From Heyndrickxia oleronia (GTDB lineage: Bacteria > Bacillota > Bacilli > Bacillales > Bacillaceae_C): 64,000 bases of DNA. Of the stretch, positions 1 through 9,251 are shown piece after piece; positions within the stretch are counted from its first letter, which is position 1; each line of letters opens with the position of its first letter. The position numbers and the translations under genes are program-made. Where the stretch lies: the NCBI RefSeq assembly GCF_017809215.1, contig NZ_CP065424.1, forward strand, positions 3,070,001 to 3,134,000, given 5' to 3'. Below the pieces are notes generated by a model. The model saw nothing but the letters and a program-made list of their open reading frames with translations. It was not told the origin of the DNA and did no database searches.

Positions 1-1210
1 AATAAATGAATGTATAGGCCATTTCAAAGCCAACTTCACGATATAATGACATCGTTTCTTCAAATTGTTCTTCTGTTTCATTAGGAAATCCAACAATAAT
101 ATCTGTTGATAATGCCACATCTGGGATCGCCTTTTTAATTTTTCCAACAAGCTCCAAATAACGTTCTCTTGTATATTTTCGAGCCATTATTTTTAGCATC
201 GCACTTGATCCAGATTGAACTGGTAAATGAATATGCTCAACTAAGTTCCCTTTTTTCGCTAACACCTCAATTAAACGGTCATCGAAATCGCGCGGATGGC
301 TCGTTGTAAAACGGATTCTTGGAATGTCGATTTTATGAAGTTCATCCATTAAATCACCAAGACCATAATTGATATCCTCAAAATCTTTTCCGTACGCATT
401 AACATTTTGTCCCAAGAGTGTAATCTCTTTATACCCCTGTGCAGCTAAATGACGTACTTCTTGAATGATATCCTCTGGGCGTCGACTACGTTCTTTCCCA
501 CGAGTATAAGGGACAATACAGTATGTACAGAATTTATCACAGCCGTACATAATATTAACCCATGCTTTAATTTGGCCCTTTCGAACTTTAGGAAGATTTT
601 CGATGACATCGCCTTCCTTGGACCAAACTTCAACAACCATTGCCTTAGACATATAAGCTTCTTTTAAAATTTGTGGTAAACGATGGATATTGTGGGTACC
701 AAAAATCATGTCTACATGATGGTGCTTTTCAAGAATCTTATTTACAACTGATTCTTCCTGAGACATACATCCACATACACCCACTAAGAGATCAGGCTTT
801 TCAAGCTTTAACGGTTTCAAATGACCGATTTCACCGAATACTTTATTTTCAGCATTTTCACGTATAGCACAAGTATTAAGTAGAATAACATTGGCATCAT
901 CGACAGAATCAGTAGGCTCATACCCTAGCTGCATAAATATACCTGCCATAACTTCTGTATCATGCTCATTCATTTGGCAACCATAAGTACGAATATAGAA
1001 TTTTTTACCGTTGCCCATTCCTTTAAATTCTTCAGAAATATGAAAGTCTTTTTCATATTTTACTTCTTCTTTCCCACGTCTTTTTGCCTCTTTTAAATTC
1101 GGTGGGATGTAAACAGATTGAAAGTATTTGCTATAATCCTTTTCGGATTTTTTGTCCGCAGGAGTAGCTGTTTTGATTTGTTGTCCCTCTAAGCGTTGCT
1201 TTTCGTTCAT
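1..1210 (-). CDS. miaB: tRNA-2-methylthio-N6-dimethylallyladenosine synthase MiaB (3' end beyond window)
   Basis: Radical-SAM methylthiotransferase that converts i6A37 to ms2i6A37 in tRNAs reading UNN codons. Translating the minus strand gives an N-terminal UPF0004 domain with its three cluster cysteines ([29 protein letters not shown]), then the radical-SAM motif CDKFCTYC followed by [12 protein letters not shown]. The frame is open to the window edge, so about 400 N-terminal residues are present and the end of the SAM domain and the TRAM domain are missing. The ATG at 1210 has an AAAGGGG ribosome site. In B. subtilis tdh and kbl lie between spoVS and this gene (recalled order); here it follows spoVS directly after a terminator and has its own candidate promoter. 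Confidence 0.96.
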   Translation of the reverse strand, partial: MNEKQRLEGQQIKTATPADKKSEKDYSKYFQSVYIPPNLKEAKRRGKEEVKYEKDFHISEEFKGMGNGKKFYIRTYGCQMNEHDTEVMAGIFMQLGYEPTDSVDDANVILLNTCAIRENAENKVFGEIGHLKPLKLEKPDLLVGVCGCMSQEESVVNKILEKHHHVDMIFGTHNIHRLPQILKEAYMSKAMVVEVWSKEGDVIENLPKVRKGQIKAWVNIMYGCDKFCTYCIVPYTRGKERSRRPEDIIQEVRHLAAQGYKEITLLGQNVNAYGKDFEDINYGLGDLMDELHKIDIPRIRFTTSHPRDFDDRLIEVLAKKGNLVEHIHLPVQSGSSAMLKIMARKYTRERYLELVGKIKKAIPDVALSTDIIVGFPNETEEQFEETMSLYREVGFEMAYTFIY

Positions 1211-1302
1211 GGAGATCCCCTTTCTCTTATTAATAAATTCTATAATTTAATGAGATTCTTGCATTTCATTTCCATTATAATTATTTATATGCACATTATT
1301 CT

Positions 1303-1331
1303 AGTATAAAGCCTTTTCTATTTGAACACAA
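1303..1331 (-). promoter_or_regulatory. candidate SigA promoter of miaB
   Basis: Minus strand TTGTGT (1331-1326), 17-bp spacer, TATACT (1308-1303), about 95 bp upstream of the miaB ATG. The -10 matches 5/6 and the -35 is weak (3/6), so this is a plausible but unproven promoter. Confidence 0.4.
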
Positions 1332-1344
1332 TACTGCTGTCATA

Positions 1345-1352
1345 TTGTCGAA
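1345..1352 (+). promoter_or_regulatory. Spo0A-box-like sequence upstream of miaB
   Basis: TTGTCGAA contains the TGTCGAA core of the Spo0A box and lies about 14 bp upstream of the candidate miaB -35. A single 7-mer match in an AT-rich genome can occur by chance. Confidence 0.3.
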
Positions 1353-1435
1353 AAAAGGTCAAAAAAAGAAGGTTTATACGCATCCTGCTAATTTGGATTA
1401 ATGACCGGGACCATTAGTCGATTTTAAAAATTACA

Positions 1436-1464
1436 AAATAAAAGGGCCTAGTTACCTAAGCCCT
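1436..1464 (-). terminator. Rho-independent terminator of spoVS
   Basis: Minus strand GGGCTTAG and CTAGGCCC arms (one G-T pair) around a short loop, followed by TTTTATTTT. It begins about 20 bp after the spoVS stop and separates spoVS from miaB. Confidence 0.8.
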
Positions 1465-1484
1465 CAAATTAAAAGTTTATGCGA

Positions 1485-1745
1485 TTATCTTGGCTCCACA
1501 ATTAGCTTGATTGCCGTCCGTTCTTCTCCCTCGATTAGAATATCAGTGAAAGCTGGGATACAAATTAAATCAACACCACTAGGTGCGACAAATCCTCTGG
1601 CAATCGCTACCGCCTTCACCGCTTGGTTCAATGCCCCCGCACCGATAGCTTGAATCTCTGCTCCACCTCTCTCACGAAGAACACCGGCAAGTGCACCAGC
1701 TACAGAATTAGGATTAGACTTTGCTGAAACTTTTAATATTTCCAT
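1485..1745 (-). CDS. spoVS: stage V sporulation protein S (SpoVS)
   Basis: Small 86-aa Alba-like protein. In B. subtilis it is needed for progress beyond stage V and affects septum formation. The sequence starts MEILKVSAKSNPNSVAGALAG and ends AIKLIVEPR, the highly conserved full-length SpoVS. The ATG at 1745 is chosen because AAGGAGGAG precedes it; an upstream in-frame start at 1814 would add 23 residues foreign to the family and would lie between the SigH promoter and the ribosome site. The gene has its own SigH-type promoter and terminator, so it is probably a single-gene unit between ymdB and miaB. Confidence 0.97.
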   Translation of the reverse strand: MEILKVSAKSNPNSVAGALAGVLRERGGAEIQAIGAGALNQAVKAVAIARGFVAPSGVDLICIPAFTDILIEGEERTAIKLIVEPR

Positions 1746-1826
1746 TTCTTCTCCTCCTTGTATTTTCCCAATACCGAATGTCCATTCGAAAGTGAACAAT
1801 CCTGGTATAATCATTCCATTGCTACT

Positions 1827-1856
1827 ATATTCACTAAAATTCGTTTGTATTCCGGC
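1827..1856 (-). promoter_or_regulatory. SigH promoter of spoVS
   Basis: Minus strand GCCGGAATA (1856-1848), exactly 12 bp, AGTGAATAT (1835-1827). Against the SigH consensus RnAGGAwWW-N11/12-RnnGAATww only one position differs. It lies about 80 bp upstream of the spoVS start; B. subtilis spoVS is known to depend on SigH. Confidence 0.8.
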
Positions 1857-1920
1857 TTGTTCGAAAAAAAGGAGGATTTTTATTTTCTTTTTGTCTCTTT
1901 GCTATACTTTTGATTATTTT

Positions 1921-2721
1921 TTATTCAGCTATAAATAAATGGTCATCATTTATAAGCAAAGTATCTATTTTTCTTGCTTTTCCAGTCTTGTTATCCACAT
2001 CTATTAGACAGGCACTCAATTGCTTTCTTCCATCTTTCGGTACCTCAAACCTAACAGGAAGACTAGTTAAAAATCTTTTAATTACAGCTCCCCGCTCCAT
2101 TCCTAATATCCCATCATATGGACCAGTCATTCCAACATCAGTTAAATATGCTGTTCCATTCGGTAAAATACGATTGTCTGCTGTTTGAACATGGGTATGT
2201 GTTCCAATGACTGCAGTCACCTTCCCATCCAAAAACCAGCCCATTGCTTGTTTTTCACTAGTAGCTTCTGCGTGAAAATCTACAAAAATAATATTGGTTT
2301 TATTTTTCGCTTGATTGATTAGCTCTTCTGCAGTTTCGAATGGACAATCGATAGCAGGAAGAAATGTTCTTCCTTGTAGACTAATAACAGCTGCCTCTAC
2401 CCCACCTGACTTTACAAAAGTTAACCCTGTACCTGGTGTTCCTTTTGGGAAGTTCCCAGGTCTTACAATTGATTTAGCTGCATCAATAAATTCAAATACA
2501 TCCTTGTTGTCCCATGAATGATTCCCTAATGTCACAGCATTTGCCCCATCATTAAGAAATTGCTTATATATTTTCTCAGTAATTCCTCTTCCACCGGCAG
2601 CATTTTCACCATTCACAATAGTTAACTCTGGACGATATTTTGATTTTAATTTCGGTAAGTACTCTGTAATCATTTCACGGCCTGGGGAACCTACAACATC
2701 CCCAACAAATAAAATCTTCAT
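1921..2721 (-). CDS. ymdB: 2',3'/3',5'-cyclic nucleotide phosphodiesterase YmdB
   Basis: Calcineurin-like metallophosphoesterase of 266 aa. In B. subtilis it hydrolyses cyclic nucleotides and steers the motile/biofilm decision together with RNase Y. Metal ligands are visible in order: GDVVG at the N-terminus, NGENAAG, LGNHSWD, VDFHAEATSEK and GTHTHVQTAD, with the family C-terminus on GMTGPYDGILGM. The ATG at 2721 is preceded by AAAGGG. In B. subtilis rny and ymdB are adjacent; here a strong rny terminator and a repeat element separate them, and a good promoter lies just upstream of ymdB. Confidence 0.95.
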   Translation of the reverse strand: MKILFVGDVVGSPGREMITEYLPKLKSKYRPELTIVNGENAAGGRGITEKIYKQFLNDGANAVTLGNHSWDNKDVFEFIDAAKSIVRPGNFPKGTPGTGLTFVKSGGVEAAVISLQGRTFLPAIDCPFETAEELINQAKNKTNIIFVDFHAEATSEKQAMGWFLDGKVTAVIGTHTHVQTADNRILPNGTAYLTDVGMTGPYDGILGMERGAVIKRFLTSLPVRFEVPKDGRKQLSACLIDVDNKTGKARKIDTLLINDDHLFIAE

Positions 2722-2746
2722 AATTTTTTCCCTTTCTAGCTGTTGA

Positions 2747-2765
2747 TGTACAATTTATTTGTACA
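2747..2765. promoter_or_regulatory. inverted repeat in the ymdB leader
   Basis: TGTACAA, 5-bp spacer TTTAT, TTGTACA: a perfect 7-bp palindrome between the ymdB promoter and its ribosome site. It could be an operator or a small 5'-UTR hairpin; no regulator can be named. Confidence 0.4.
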
Positions 2766-2794
2766 ACTCAATCATTTATGATGTTTACATTTAC

Positions 2795-2824
2795 ATTATA
2801 GCAGTACATTTGTATTTATAACAA
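2795..2824 (-). promoter_or_regulatory. SigA promoter of ymdB
   Basis: Minus strand TTGTTA (2824-2819), 18-bp spacer, TATAAT (2800-2795) with the extended -10 TGC immediately before it. Good match; lies about 75 bp upstream of the ymdB start. Confidence 0.65.
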
Positions 2825-2853
2825 AGACCTAAAATTCCCTTAGCATAAAAACT

Positions 2854-3028
2854 AGGCTGTTTTCGTATAGTTTATTGCTTTTGTAAAAGCCCAGCTGACG
2901 GCTTTTACCCCCTAAAAGATTCAGCGATTCTTATGAAGTTTGCAGCACTTTTCTCAATGAAATGAAGGGCGCAGTGATCTTCAGCCAATAGTTATTAGTT
3001 AAAACTTTACTTAAATGAGAAAAGAGCC
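2854..3028 (+). repeat. MITE-like intergenic repeat, copy 1
   Basis: About 175 bp beginning AGGCTGTTTTCGTATAG and ending GAGAAAAGAGCC. The ends are imperfect inverted repeats. It is closely related to the copies at 39627-39810 and 62131-62291. It fills most of the rny-ymdB gap and contains no open frame worth calling. Confidence 0.75.
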
Positions 3029-3032
3029 ATAA

Positions 3033-3065
3033 ACAAAAATAAAGCGGTGTAGAGTACACCGCTTT
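3033..3065 (-). terminator. terminator of rny
   Basis: Perfect 11-bp stem on the minus strand (AAAGCGGTGTA at 3065-3055, TACACCGCTTT at 3051-3041) with a 3-nt loop, followed by ATTTTTG. The stem overlaps the rny stop codon. Confidence 0.88.
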
Positions 3066-4623
3066 ATTTTGCATATTCAACAGCCCTTGTTTCACGTATC
3101 ACTGTTACTTTTATATGACCTGGATAATCTAGTTCACCCTCGATTCGCTTACGAATATCTCGCGCTAAGCGATGTGCTTCAAGATCATTAATTTGTTCTG
3201 GTTTCACCATGATCCTTACTTCTCTACCAGCTTGAATCGCAAATGATTTATCTACACCTTCATAGGATTCTGAGATTTCCTCAAGCTTTTCAAGTCTTCG
3301 AATATAATTCTCTAGTGTTTCACTTCGTGCACCAGGTCTAGCAGCTGATAACGCGTCTGCTGCTGCAACTAATACAGAAATAATGGATGTTGGCTCAGTA
3401 TCACCATGGTGAGAAGCAATACTGTTAATAACAACAGGATGTTCCTTATATTTCGTCGCTAATTCAACACCAATTTCTACATGGCTTCCCTCTACTTCAT
3501 GATCGACAGCTTTTCCAATATCATGAAGCAATCCTGCACGACGAGCTAATCTTGCGTCTTCTCCTAGCTCGGCTGCCAGAAGCCCTGAGAGATGAGCAAC
3601 TTCAATTGAATGCTTAAGGACATTTTGACCATAGCTAGTACGGAATTTCATTCGACCTAATATCTTAATTAAATCTGGATGAAGTCCATGTACATCCACT
3701 TCAAAGGTAGTTTGTTCACCAATTTCACGAATATGTTCGTCTACTTCTCTTCTTGCTTTATCCACCATTTCTTCAATTCGTGCTGGATGGATGCGTCCGT
3801 CTTGAACTAGCTTCTCTAATGCAATACGAGCCGTTTCTCTACGAATCGGATCAAAACCTGAAAGGATTACCGCCTCTGGCGTATCATCTATGATAAGGTC
3901 GATTCCAGTCAACGTTTCTAATGTTCGAATATTCCGTCCTTCACGACCGATAATTCGCCCTTTCATTTCATCATTCGGTAAGTTTACTACAGAAACTGTT
4001 GTTTCAGCAACATGTTCTGCAGCACAACGCTGAATGGCAAGAGAAAGGATATTTTTCGCCTTTTTATCCGCTTCTTCTTTCGCACGATTTTCGCTTTCTT
4101 TAATCATCATTCCTAAATCATGTGAAAGCTCATTTTCAACTTTTTGAATAATAATTGCTTTTGCTTCATCGCGGGTAAGGCTAGAGATACGTTCTAATTC
4201 AGACTTCTGTTTCTGTACCATCTCATCCACTTTGCTTTCCATCTCTTCAATATGTTGTTGTCTGAAATTTAGAGAGTCCTCTTTCTTTTCAAGTGTTGCT
4301 TCACGCTTGTCAAGTGATTCATCCTTACGATCGAGGTTCTCCTCCTTTTGCAATAATCGATTTTCTTGTTTTTGCAATTCATTTCTTCGTTCACGAAGTT
4401 CACGTTCAATATCAGTACGAAGCTTATGATTTTCATCCTTCGCTTCTAACAGGGCTTCTTTTTTCAAGTTTTCAGCATCACGAGTTGCATCTTCTAAAAT
4501 TTGCTCTGCTGCATTTTTTGCTCCTGTTATTTTTGCTTCAGCTATGGATTTGCGTAAAAGATAGCCAACAACTACACCGACGAGGCCAAGCAAAATGGAG
4601 ATGATTACACTTAATAATTCCAT
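3064..4623 (-). CDS. rny: ribonuclease Y
   Basis: Membrane-anchored endoribonuclease that initiates decay of many mRNAs. The 519-aa product has one N-terminal membrane segment (about residues 4-24), a long charged coiled coil (about 30-200), a KH domain around [15 protein letters not shown] and an HD domain with [12 protein letters not shown] and ASHHGD. Length and layout match the family. The ATG at 4623 follows AAGGGGAGGTGA. It is transcribed from its own promoter about 150 bp upstream and ends in a strong terminator. pbpX, which separates recA and rny in B. subtilis, is absent. Confidence 0.97.
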   Translation of the reverse strand: MELLSVIISILLGLVGVVVGYLLRKSIAEAKITGAKNAAEQILEDATRDAENLKKEALLEAKDENHKLRTDIERELRERRNELQKQENRLLQKEENLDRKDESLDKREATLEKKEDSLNFRQQHIEEMESKVDEMVQKQKSELERISSLTRDEAKAIIIQKVENELSHDLGMMIKESENRAKEEADKKAKNILSLAIQRCAAEHVAETTVSVVNLPNDEMKGRIIGREGRNIRTLETLTGIDLIIDDTPEAVILSGFDPIRRETARIALEKLVQDGRIHPARIEEMVDKARREVDEHIREIGEQTTFEVDVHGLHPDLIKILGRMKFRTSYGQNVLKHSIEVAHLSGLLAAELGEDARLARRAGLLHDIGKAVDHEVEGSHVEIGVELATKYKEHPVVINSIASHHGDTEPTSIISVLVAAADALSAARPGARSETLENYIRRLEKLEEISESYEGVDKSFAIQAGREVRIMVKPEQINDLEAHRLARDIRKRIEGELDYPGHIKVTVIRETRAVEYAK

Positions 4624-4755
4624 TATTTCACCTCCCCTTGCTATGAACTTTTATCATGTCTCAAACATGTCGGCTGCTACATTGTTACATAGGTTTCAAT
4701 ATACAGCGCTAGGGCTTAAAAATCAAATTTTAAAAAAATAAAATTATACATATTA

Positions 4756-4784
4756 ATTTTATAGTTGTGTCATTTTATTGTCAA
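4756..4784 (-). promoter_or_regulatory. SigA promoter of rny
   Basis: Minus strand consensus TTGACA (4784-4779), 17-bp spacer, TAAAAT (4761-4756); 11/12 matches. It leaves a leader of roughly 130 nt before the rny ATG. Confidence 0.8.
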
Positions 4785-4977
4785 GGACTTATCCAACGTG
4801 ATTAACATTTTATGTAAAGTTGTCCAACTGTTTGTGCTTTATTTAAACTGATCATTTTTTTATAAAGGAAGGAAAGAAACATTATATTTGTTTTGATAGT
4901 ATGTATTATTTCTTGTCAATCTATTATTGGGCCACTAAACCTACTATATTAATTCAATGAAACTAGTCATCCTAAAC
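4785..4977. other. AT-rich intergenic stretch between recA and rny
   Basis: No open frame with a ribosome site, no repeat copy and no strong hairpin seen. B. subtilis carries pbpX about here (recalled), so this may mark where a gene has been lost or was never present. Confidence 0.5.
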
Positions 4978-5019
4978 AATAGAAAAAGCAAAGCCATCAA
5001 TAAATGAAGTGACTTTGCT
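4978..5019 (-). terminator. terminator of recA
   Basis: Minus strand AGCAAAGTCA and TGGCTTTGCT arms (10 bp, one wobble) with a 13-nt loop, followed by TTTTTCT. It lies about 115 bp beyond the recA stop. Confidence 0.75.
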
Positions 5020-5135
5020 ATATATTTTTCGTTCTATAAATTTACTTTTCATTCTTATTTAGATTTTTAAATCTAGATAGTCAGCTAGAAAAATTTCACT
5101 TTTATGAGAACACTTTTTTAGGAGAGAACAATGAT

Positions 5136-6170
5136 TTAAATATCAAATTCCTCTTGCTCTTCCTCAGCAGGGGCAGTTTTTTGATCATCTAATCCATAAT
5201 GATCGCGTATTTTCATCATAACCTCATTGCGCAATTCAGGATTTTCCTTAAGGAATAGCTTCGCATTTTCCCGACCTTGACCTAAACGTTCATCATTATA
5301 AGAATACCATGATCCACTTTTTTGAACGATATCTAATTCAGAAGCCATATCAATGATTTCGCCTTCTTTAGAAATTCCTTCACCATACATAATATCTACT
5401 TCTGCAACGCGGAAAGGTGGTGCCACTTTATTTTTTACTACTTTTACTTTTGTTTTATTTCCAACAATATCATTTCCTTGTTTCAACTGTTCTGCACGAC
5501 GAACCTCAAGACGTACAGATGAATAAAACTTAAGTGCACGGCCGCCAGGAGTCGTTTCAGGATTCCCGAACATAACCCCTACTTTTTCCCTTATTTGGTT
5601 AATGAAGATCGCGATTGTTTTTGACTTGTTGATTGCACCAGATAATTTACGCAATGCCTGTGACATTAAGCGTGCTTGTAATCCGACATGGGAGTCACCC
5701 ATTTCACCTTCAATTTCCGCTTTAGGTACAAGTGCTGCAACAGAATCGATAACGATAATATCAATTGCTCCACTACGAACAAGAGCTTCCGCAATTTCTA
5801 ACGCTTGCTCCCCAGTATCTGGCTGAGATAACAGTAGTTCATCAATATTAACACCTAATTTTTGGGCATATACAGGATCTAGTGCATGCTCAGCATCGAT
5901 AAACGCTGCTTGCCCACCCTTAGCTTGTACCTCTGCAATAGCATGTAGGGCAACAGTTGTTTTACCTGAGCTTTCTGGACCATAGATTTCTATTACACGT
6001 CCTCTTGGGTATCCGCCAACACCTAACGCTACATCAAGGGCCAATGATCCACTAGGAACAGTTGAAATTCTTCTATCAGTTTGTTCCCCAAGTTTCATTA
6101 CTGAACCTTTACCAAACTGTTTTTCTATTTGTTTTAACGCCATATCTAAGGCTGCTTGACGATCATTCAC
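5136..6170 (-). CDS. recA: recombinase RecA
   Basis: DNA-dependent ATPase for homologous strand exchange and LexA co-protease activation. The 344-aa product has Walker A GPESSGKT (residues 64-71), Walker B around [14 protein letters not shown], the L2 loop [20 protein letters not shown] and an acidic C-terminus ([11 protein letters not shown]). The start is GTG at 6170 preceded by AAAGGAGG. Its own promoter and a LexA-type box lie immediately upstream, and a terminator separates it from cinA, so its damage response can be independent of the cinA operon. Confidence 0.98.
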   Translation of the reverse strand: MNDRQAALDMALKQIEKQFGKGSVMKLGEQTDRRISTVPSGSLALDVALGVGGYPRGRVIEIYGPESSGKTTVALHAIAEVQAKGGQAAFIDAEHALDPVYAQKLGVNIDELLLSQPDTGEQALEIAEALVRSGAIDIIVIDSVAALVPKAEIEGEMGDSHVGLQARLMSQALRKLSGAINKSKTIAIFINQIREKVGVMFGNPETTPGGRALKFYSSVRLEVRRAEQLKQGNDIVGNKTKVKVVKNKVAPPFRVAEVDIMYGEGISKEGEIIDMASELDIVQKSGSWYSYNDERLGQGRENAKLFLKENPELRNEVMMKIRDHYGLDDQKTAPAEEEQEEFDI

Positions 6171-6229
6171 TAAATTTCCTCCTTTATGATTAGAAATTTC
6201 AAAGAAATTTGCTTAATAAATCTATCTTT

Positions 6230-6258
6230 ACTATAACCGTTTTTTCATAGTTTGCCAA
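6230..6258 (-). promoter_or_regulatory. SigA promoter of recA
   Basis: Minus strand TTGGCA (6258-6253), 17-bp spacer, TATAGT (6235-6230). Both hexamers match 5/6. It lies about 60 bp upstream of the GTG start. Confidence 0.75.
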
Positions 6259-6267
6259 GTAAAATGA

Positions 6268-6281
6268 CGAACATTTATTCG
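6268..6281. promoter_or_regulatory. LexA (DinR) box upstream of recA
   Basis: CGAACATTTATTCG matches the Bacillus consensus CGAACRNRYGTTYG at 12 of 14 positions and keeps both outer half-sites. It lies 9 bp upstream of the -35 hexamer. Expected for an SOS-controlled recA. Confidence 0.75.
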
Positions 6282-6401
6282 TCTTTTTTTTAGGTTATTT
6301 TCATTAGAATTACTTTTTTTAACCAAAATATATGTAAAAATAAGTACCTATCAAAGTTAAAAATTGATTTTTCGTATTCTGCAATTCTCTGGTAGAAAGA
6401 G

Positions 6402-6430
6402 CAAAAAGAACGGTACAATCATACCGTTCT
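6402..6430 (-). terminator. terminator of cinA
   Basis: Minus strand AGAACGGTA and TACCGTTCT, a perfect 9-bp stem with a 6-nt loop, followed by TTTTTGC. It starts just after the cinA stop and separates the cinA operon from recA. Confidence 0.85.
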
Positions 6431-6433
6431 GCT

Positions 6434-7669
6434 TCATACTAATTCTTTTAATAGATAATAACAACCATATTTGACCGTTCGAACTCGATTTCCATTTCTA
6501 CTGCTTGCGAGGTCTAGTAAATAGGTCTTAGTTGGTTTATTTTTTCTTGCAATTCCAATCCATACCGTACCGGCCGGCTTATTTTCCAGCTTATCAGGCC
6601 CAGCAACTCCTGTAAAACTAATTCCAATATCAGAATCTAGTAATTGGAGAATATTTTCTGCTAGCTCAATAGCCGTCTCTCGACTTACTGCACCATATTG
6701 TTCAATCGTATTCTCTTGTACCTGAACAAGCTTCACTTTTGCTTCATTCGAGTAACAGACAATTCCACCTTTGAAAATTGAACTGACTCCAGAATGGGAC
6801 GCCATTTCCGATTGAAACAAACCAGCAGTTAAACTTTCTGCACATGCTATCGTTAGTTTTTCCTTTTCCAATTGCTTAATTACTTCAGCCATGATGGTTG
6901 TCTCATCATAACCATAAAAATAATCGCCGACAAGATGAAGAATTTCTTGCTCAGTTTTATCGATTAATTTTTTCGCCTCTTCAATTGATGTGTGTTTTGC
7001 CGTAATTCTTAGCGTTACCTCACCATTTGCTGCAAGAGGGGCAATAGTTGGATTAGATTGGCGTTCCAAAATACTTTCAACTCTAGTTTCCAGCTCAGCT
7101 TCACCAATACCAAAAAACCTTAAAACTCTAGATTCGATTTTTTCAATCGTTCCCATCTTTTCTTGGATCGCAAGAATACCATAATGAGTAAACATCGGTT
7201 CCATTTCATGTGGAGGTCCAGGAAGTAGCATATAATATTGCTCTTCTTGCTGTAACAGCATCCCAGGTGCCATACCATAATCATTTGGCAATACTTTGGC
7301 ACCTTCCAAAATCAGTGCTTGTTTTTTATTATTTTCTGTCATCACTCTTTTTGTTCGTTGAAAGTAGGCTTCAATTGAATCCATAGCCTCATCGTCTTGA
7401 ACAAGCTTCGTATTCAGATGCTTAGCAATCGTTTCCTTTGTTAAATCATCTTTTGTCGGTCCAAGGCCACCAGTAAAAATAATTAAGTCTGCTCGTTGTT
7501 CAGCGATTTCAATACTTTTCTTTAACCGTTCAGGGTTATCCCCTACAACGGTATGATGGAATACATTTACACCGATTTCGGCCAAGCCTTTCGAAATAAA
7601 CTTTGCATTGGTATTAACAATTTGACCTAATAATAGCTCTGAACCAACAGCGATAATTTCAGCATTCAT
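6434..7669 (-). CDS. cinA: competence/damage-inducible protein CinA
   Basis: Two-domain protein. The N-terminal MoaB/MogA-like (MoCF) domain carries FTGGLGPTKDDLT; the C-terminal PncC-like nicotinamide-mononucleotide amidohydrolase domain carries ESLTAGLF, GGIVCYSNEAK and GVAGPD. In transformable bacteria it is co-expressed with recA. I place the start at the ATG at 7669 (411 aa, MNAEIIAVGSELLLGQI) because GGAGGTGA sits just upstream; the earlier in-frame GTG at 7684 is part of that ribosome site. It follows pgsA by 21 bp in one transcription unit and precedes recA. Confidence 0.95.
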   Translation of the reverse strand: MNAEIIAVGSELLLGQIVNTNAKFISKGLAEIGVNVFHHTVVGDNPERLKKSIEIAEQRADLIIFTGGLGPTKDDLTKETIAKHLNTKLVQDDEAMDSIEAYFQRTKRVMTENNKKQALILEGAKVLPNDYGMAPGMLLQQEEQYYMLLPGPPHEMEPMFTHYGILAIQEKMGTIEKIESRVLRFFGIGEAELETRVESILERQSNPTIAPLAANGEVTLRITAKHTSIEEAKKLIDKTEQEILHLVGDYFYGYDETTIMAEVIKQLEKEKLTIACAESLTAGLFQSEMASHSGVSSIFKGGIVCYSNEAKVKLVQVQENTIEQYGAVSRETAIELAENILQLLDSDIGISFTGVAGPDKLENKPAGTVWIGIARKNKPTKTYLLDLASSRNGNRVRTVKYGCYYLLKELV

Positions 7670-7690
7670 CTCAATCACCTCCACTGATAC

Positions 7691-8272
7691 TTATTTTGAA
7701 TTGACAAAAATGTGGCGATTTTTATAGAAATAATCCCATCCGGACCAAACAGTAAAAAATAATGCAACCCATAATGCAATCATTCCAAGGGGAAATCCAC
7801 CTTCTCCAAAAGGAAAATTATGTAACAACAATAATGCGATGGCAACAATTTGTGTCCATGTTTTAATTTTTCCAAGCATAGCAGCAGCTACTACTTCTCC
7901 TTCACTTGCTGCTAGAATCGCTCGTAAACCAGTTACTGCAAATTCACGACTAATGATCACTATGATCATCCAAGATGGAGCAAATCCAAGTTCAACTAAT
8001 ATAATAAATGCTGCAGAAACTAGTAATTTATCTGCTAAAGGATCTAAAAACTTCCCTAAATTCGTTACTAAATTCAGTTTCCTAGCATAATGTCCATCAA
8101 CCCAATCAGTCGCAGAAGCTACAATAAAGATTAATGCAGCCACAAAGTGGGTAACAGGCATCTCAGCACTTAATAAGTTTATAGTACCCCAATCAAACGG
8201 TGCTACCATAATAATCACAAATATTGGTATTAAACAAACTCGTAATACAGTAATTTTATTTGGTAAATTCAC
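7691..8272 (-). CDS. pgsA: CDP-diacylglycerol--glycerol-3-phosphate 3-phosphatidyltransferase
   Basis: Membrane enzyme of phosphatidylglycerol synthesis. The CDP-alcohol phosphotransferase signature D-x2-DG-x2-AR-x8-G-x3-D-x3-D is complete in DWVDGHYARKLNLVTNLG followed by KFLDPLADK, with several hydrophobic segments around it. I choose the GTG at 8272 (193 aa, beginning NLPNKITVLRVCLIP after the initiator) because GGAGG lies 8 bp upstream and the family starts here; a start at 8332 would add 20 polar residues. It lies between ymfM and cinA as in B. subtilis. Confidence 0.94.
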   Translation of the reverse strand: MNLPNKITVLRVCLIPIFVIIMVAPFDWGTINLLSAEMPVTHFVAALIFIVASATDWVDGHYARKLNLVTNLGKFLDPLADKLLVSAAFIILVELGFAPSWMIIVIISREFAVTGLRAILAASEGEVVAAAMLGKIKTWTQIVAIALLLLHNFPFGEGGFPLGMIALWVALFFTVWSGWDYFYKNRHIFVNSK

Positions 8273-8309
8273 GAATCTTTCCTCCAGAAAAATAGCCATC
8301 AATCGATGA

Positions 8310-9233
8310 CTATTCAGTTTTAGTTTTTTCAAATTGAATTGTTATATTTTGACTGGTACTTTCACTAGGTGGAACGGCAAACTCTAGCTTTTGATCATTT
8401 ATGTAAATTTCAGTTTGGGTAGCATTACCAATAACTAGATATGCTTCAGTTTCATTTGAAAAATCAACAGCTTGACTCTTTCCTTCTTCTAATGTTCCTT
8501 GGAAGAATGAATGACCTTGGCCATTCTTCATGTTTACCCATGTACGTCCAGTTGAAACTAATTTCACTTCAAATTTTTCACTATTCACTAATTGATAAGT
8601 AGAATTTCTCCCACTAGCAGATATCACTTTTACTTCCTGGGCAGGAGTTTCTGCTTTTTTATCTTCTTCATCTTTTTTGTTTGCATCATTTTGATTGTTA
8701 TCATTTTTATCTTGAGTAGTATTATCTTTCGTTTTATCTTCTTTATCCTGTGCTACCGGTTTATTTTTTTCTTTCACTGGCTGTGTTTCTATTGGTGTAT
8801 CCTTTGAGTTACCCAGCTTATCCTTTGAACCAGAACCAGCGAAATTAGTAACTAAATAATAAACAAGAGCAATTGCAGCAATAATAAAAACAGCAACAAG
8901 TATTTTTGGAAAAATGTCTAACATTTTTGAAGTACTAGGTGCAACTGTTTTTCTTGATTGTACACGAGAAATTTGCTCTGGTAAGTCTTCATTGTAAACA
9001 TCAGGTACTTCCCGTTTATATTCTTCAAAAATCTGTTCAGTTTCTAATCCAACTGCCTCTGCATATTGTTTAATAAATGCCCGAACATAAAACTTTCCAG
9101 GCATCATATCATAATTTCCTTCTTCGATCCCTTTTAAATAGCGTTTTTGTATTTTGGTGATTTCCTGTAAATCATCTAAACTAAGTCCTTTCGCTTGTCT
9201 TGCTTCTTTCAAGCGACTTCCTAATTCTGTCAC
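8310..9233 (-). CDS. ymfM: RodZ-like HTH/transmembrane protein YmfM
   Basis: 307-aa bitopic protein of the RodZ family, a cell-shape factor linked to MreB. It has an N-terminal Xre-type helix-turn-helix (SRLKEARQAKGLSLDDLQE, about residues 5-70), one membrane segment (IFPKILVAVFIIAAIALVYYL, near 107-127), a low-complexity Lys/Asp/Asn-rich linker and a C-terminal DUF4115-type domain. The GTG start at 9233 is preceded by an AGGTG-type site. It sits directly upstream of pgsA, a conserved neighbourhood. The charged linker is low complexity and likely varies between strains. Confidence 0.88.
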   Translation of the reverse strand: MTELGSRLKEARQAKGLSLDDLQEITKIQKRYLKGIEEGNYDMMPGKFYVRAFIKQYAEAVGLETEQIFEEYKREVPDVYNEDLPEQISRVQSRKTVAPSTSKMLDIFPKILVAVFIIAAIALVYYLVTNFAGSGSKDKLGNSKDTPIETQPVKEKNKPVAQDKEDKTKDNTTQDKNDNNQNDANKKDEEDKKAETPAQEVKVISASGRNSTYQLVNSEKFEVKLVSTGRTWVNMKNGQGHSFFQGTLEEGKSQAVDFSNETEAYLVIGNATQTEIYINDQKLEFAVPPSESTSQNITIQFEKTKTE

Positions 9234-9251
9234 ACCTGAACACCTGCCAAT

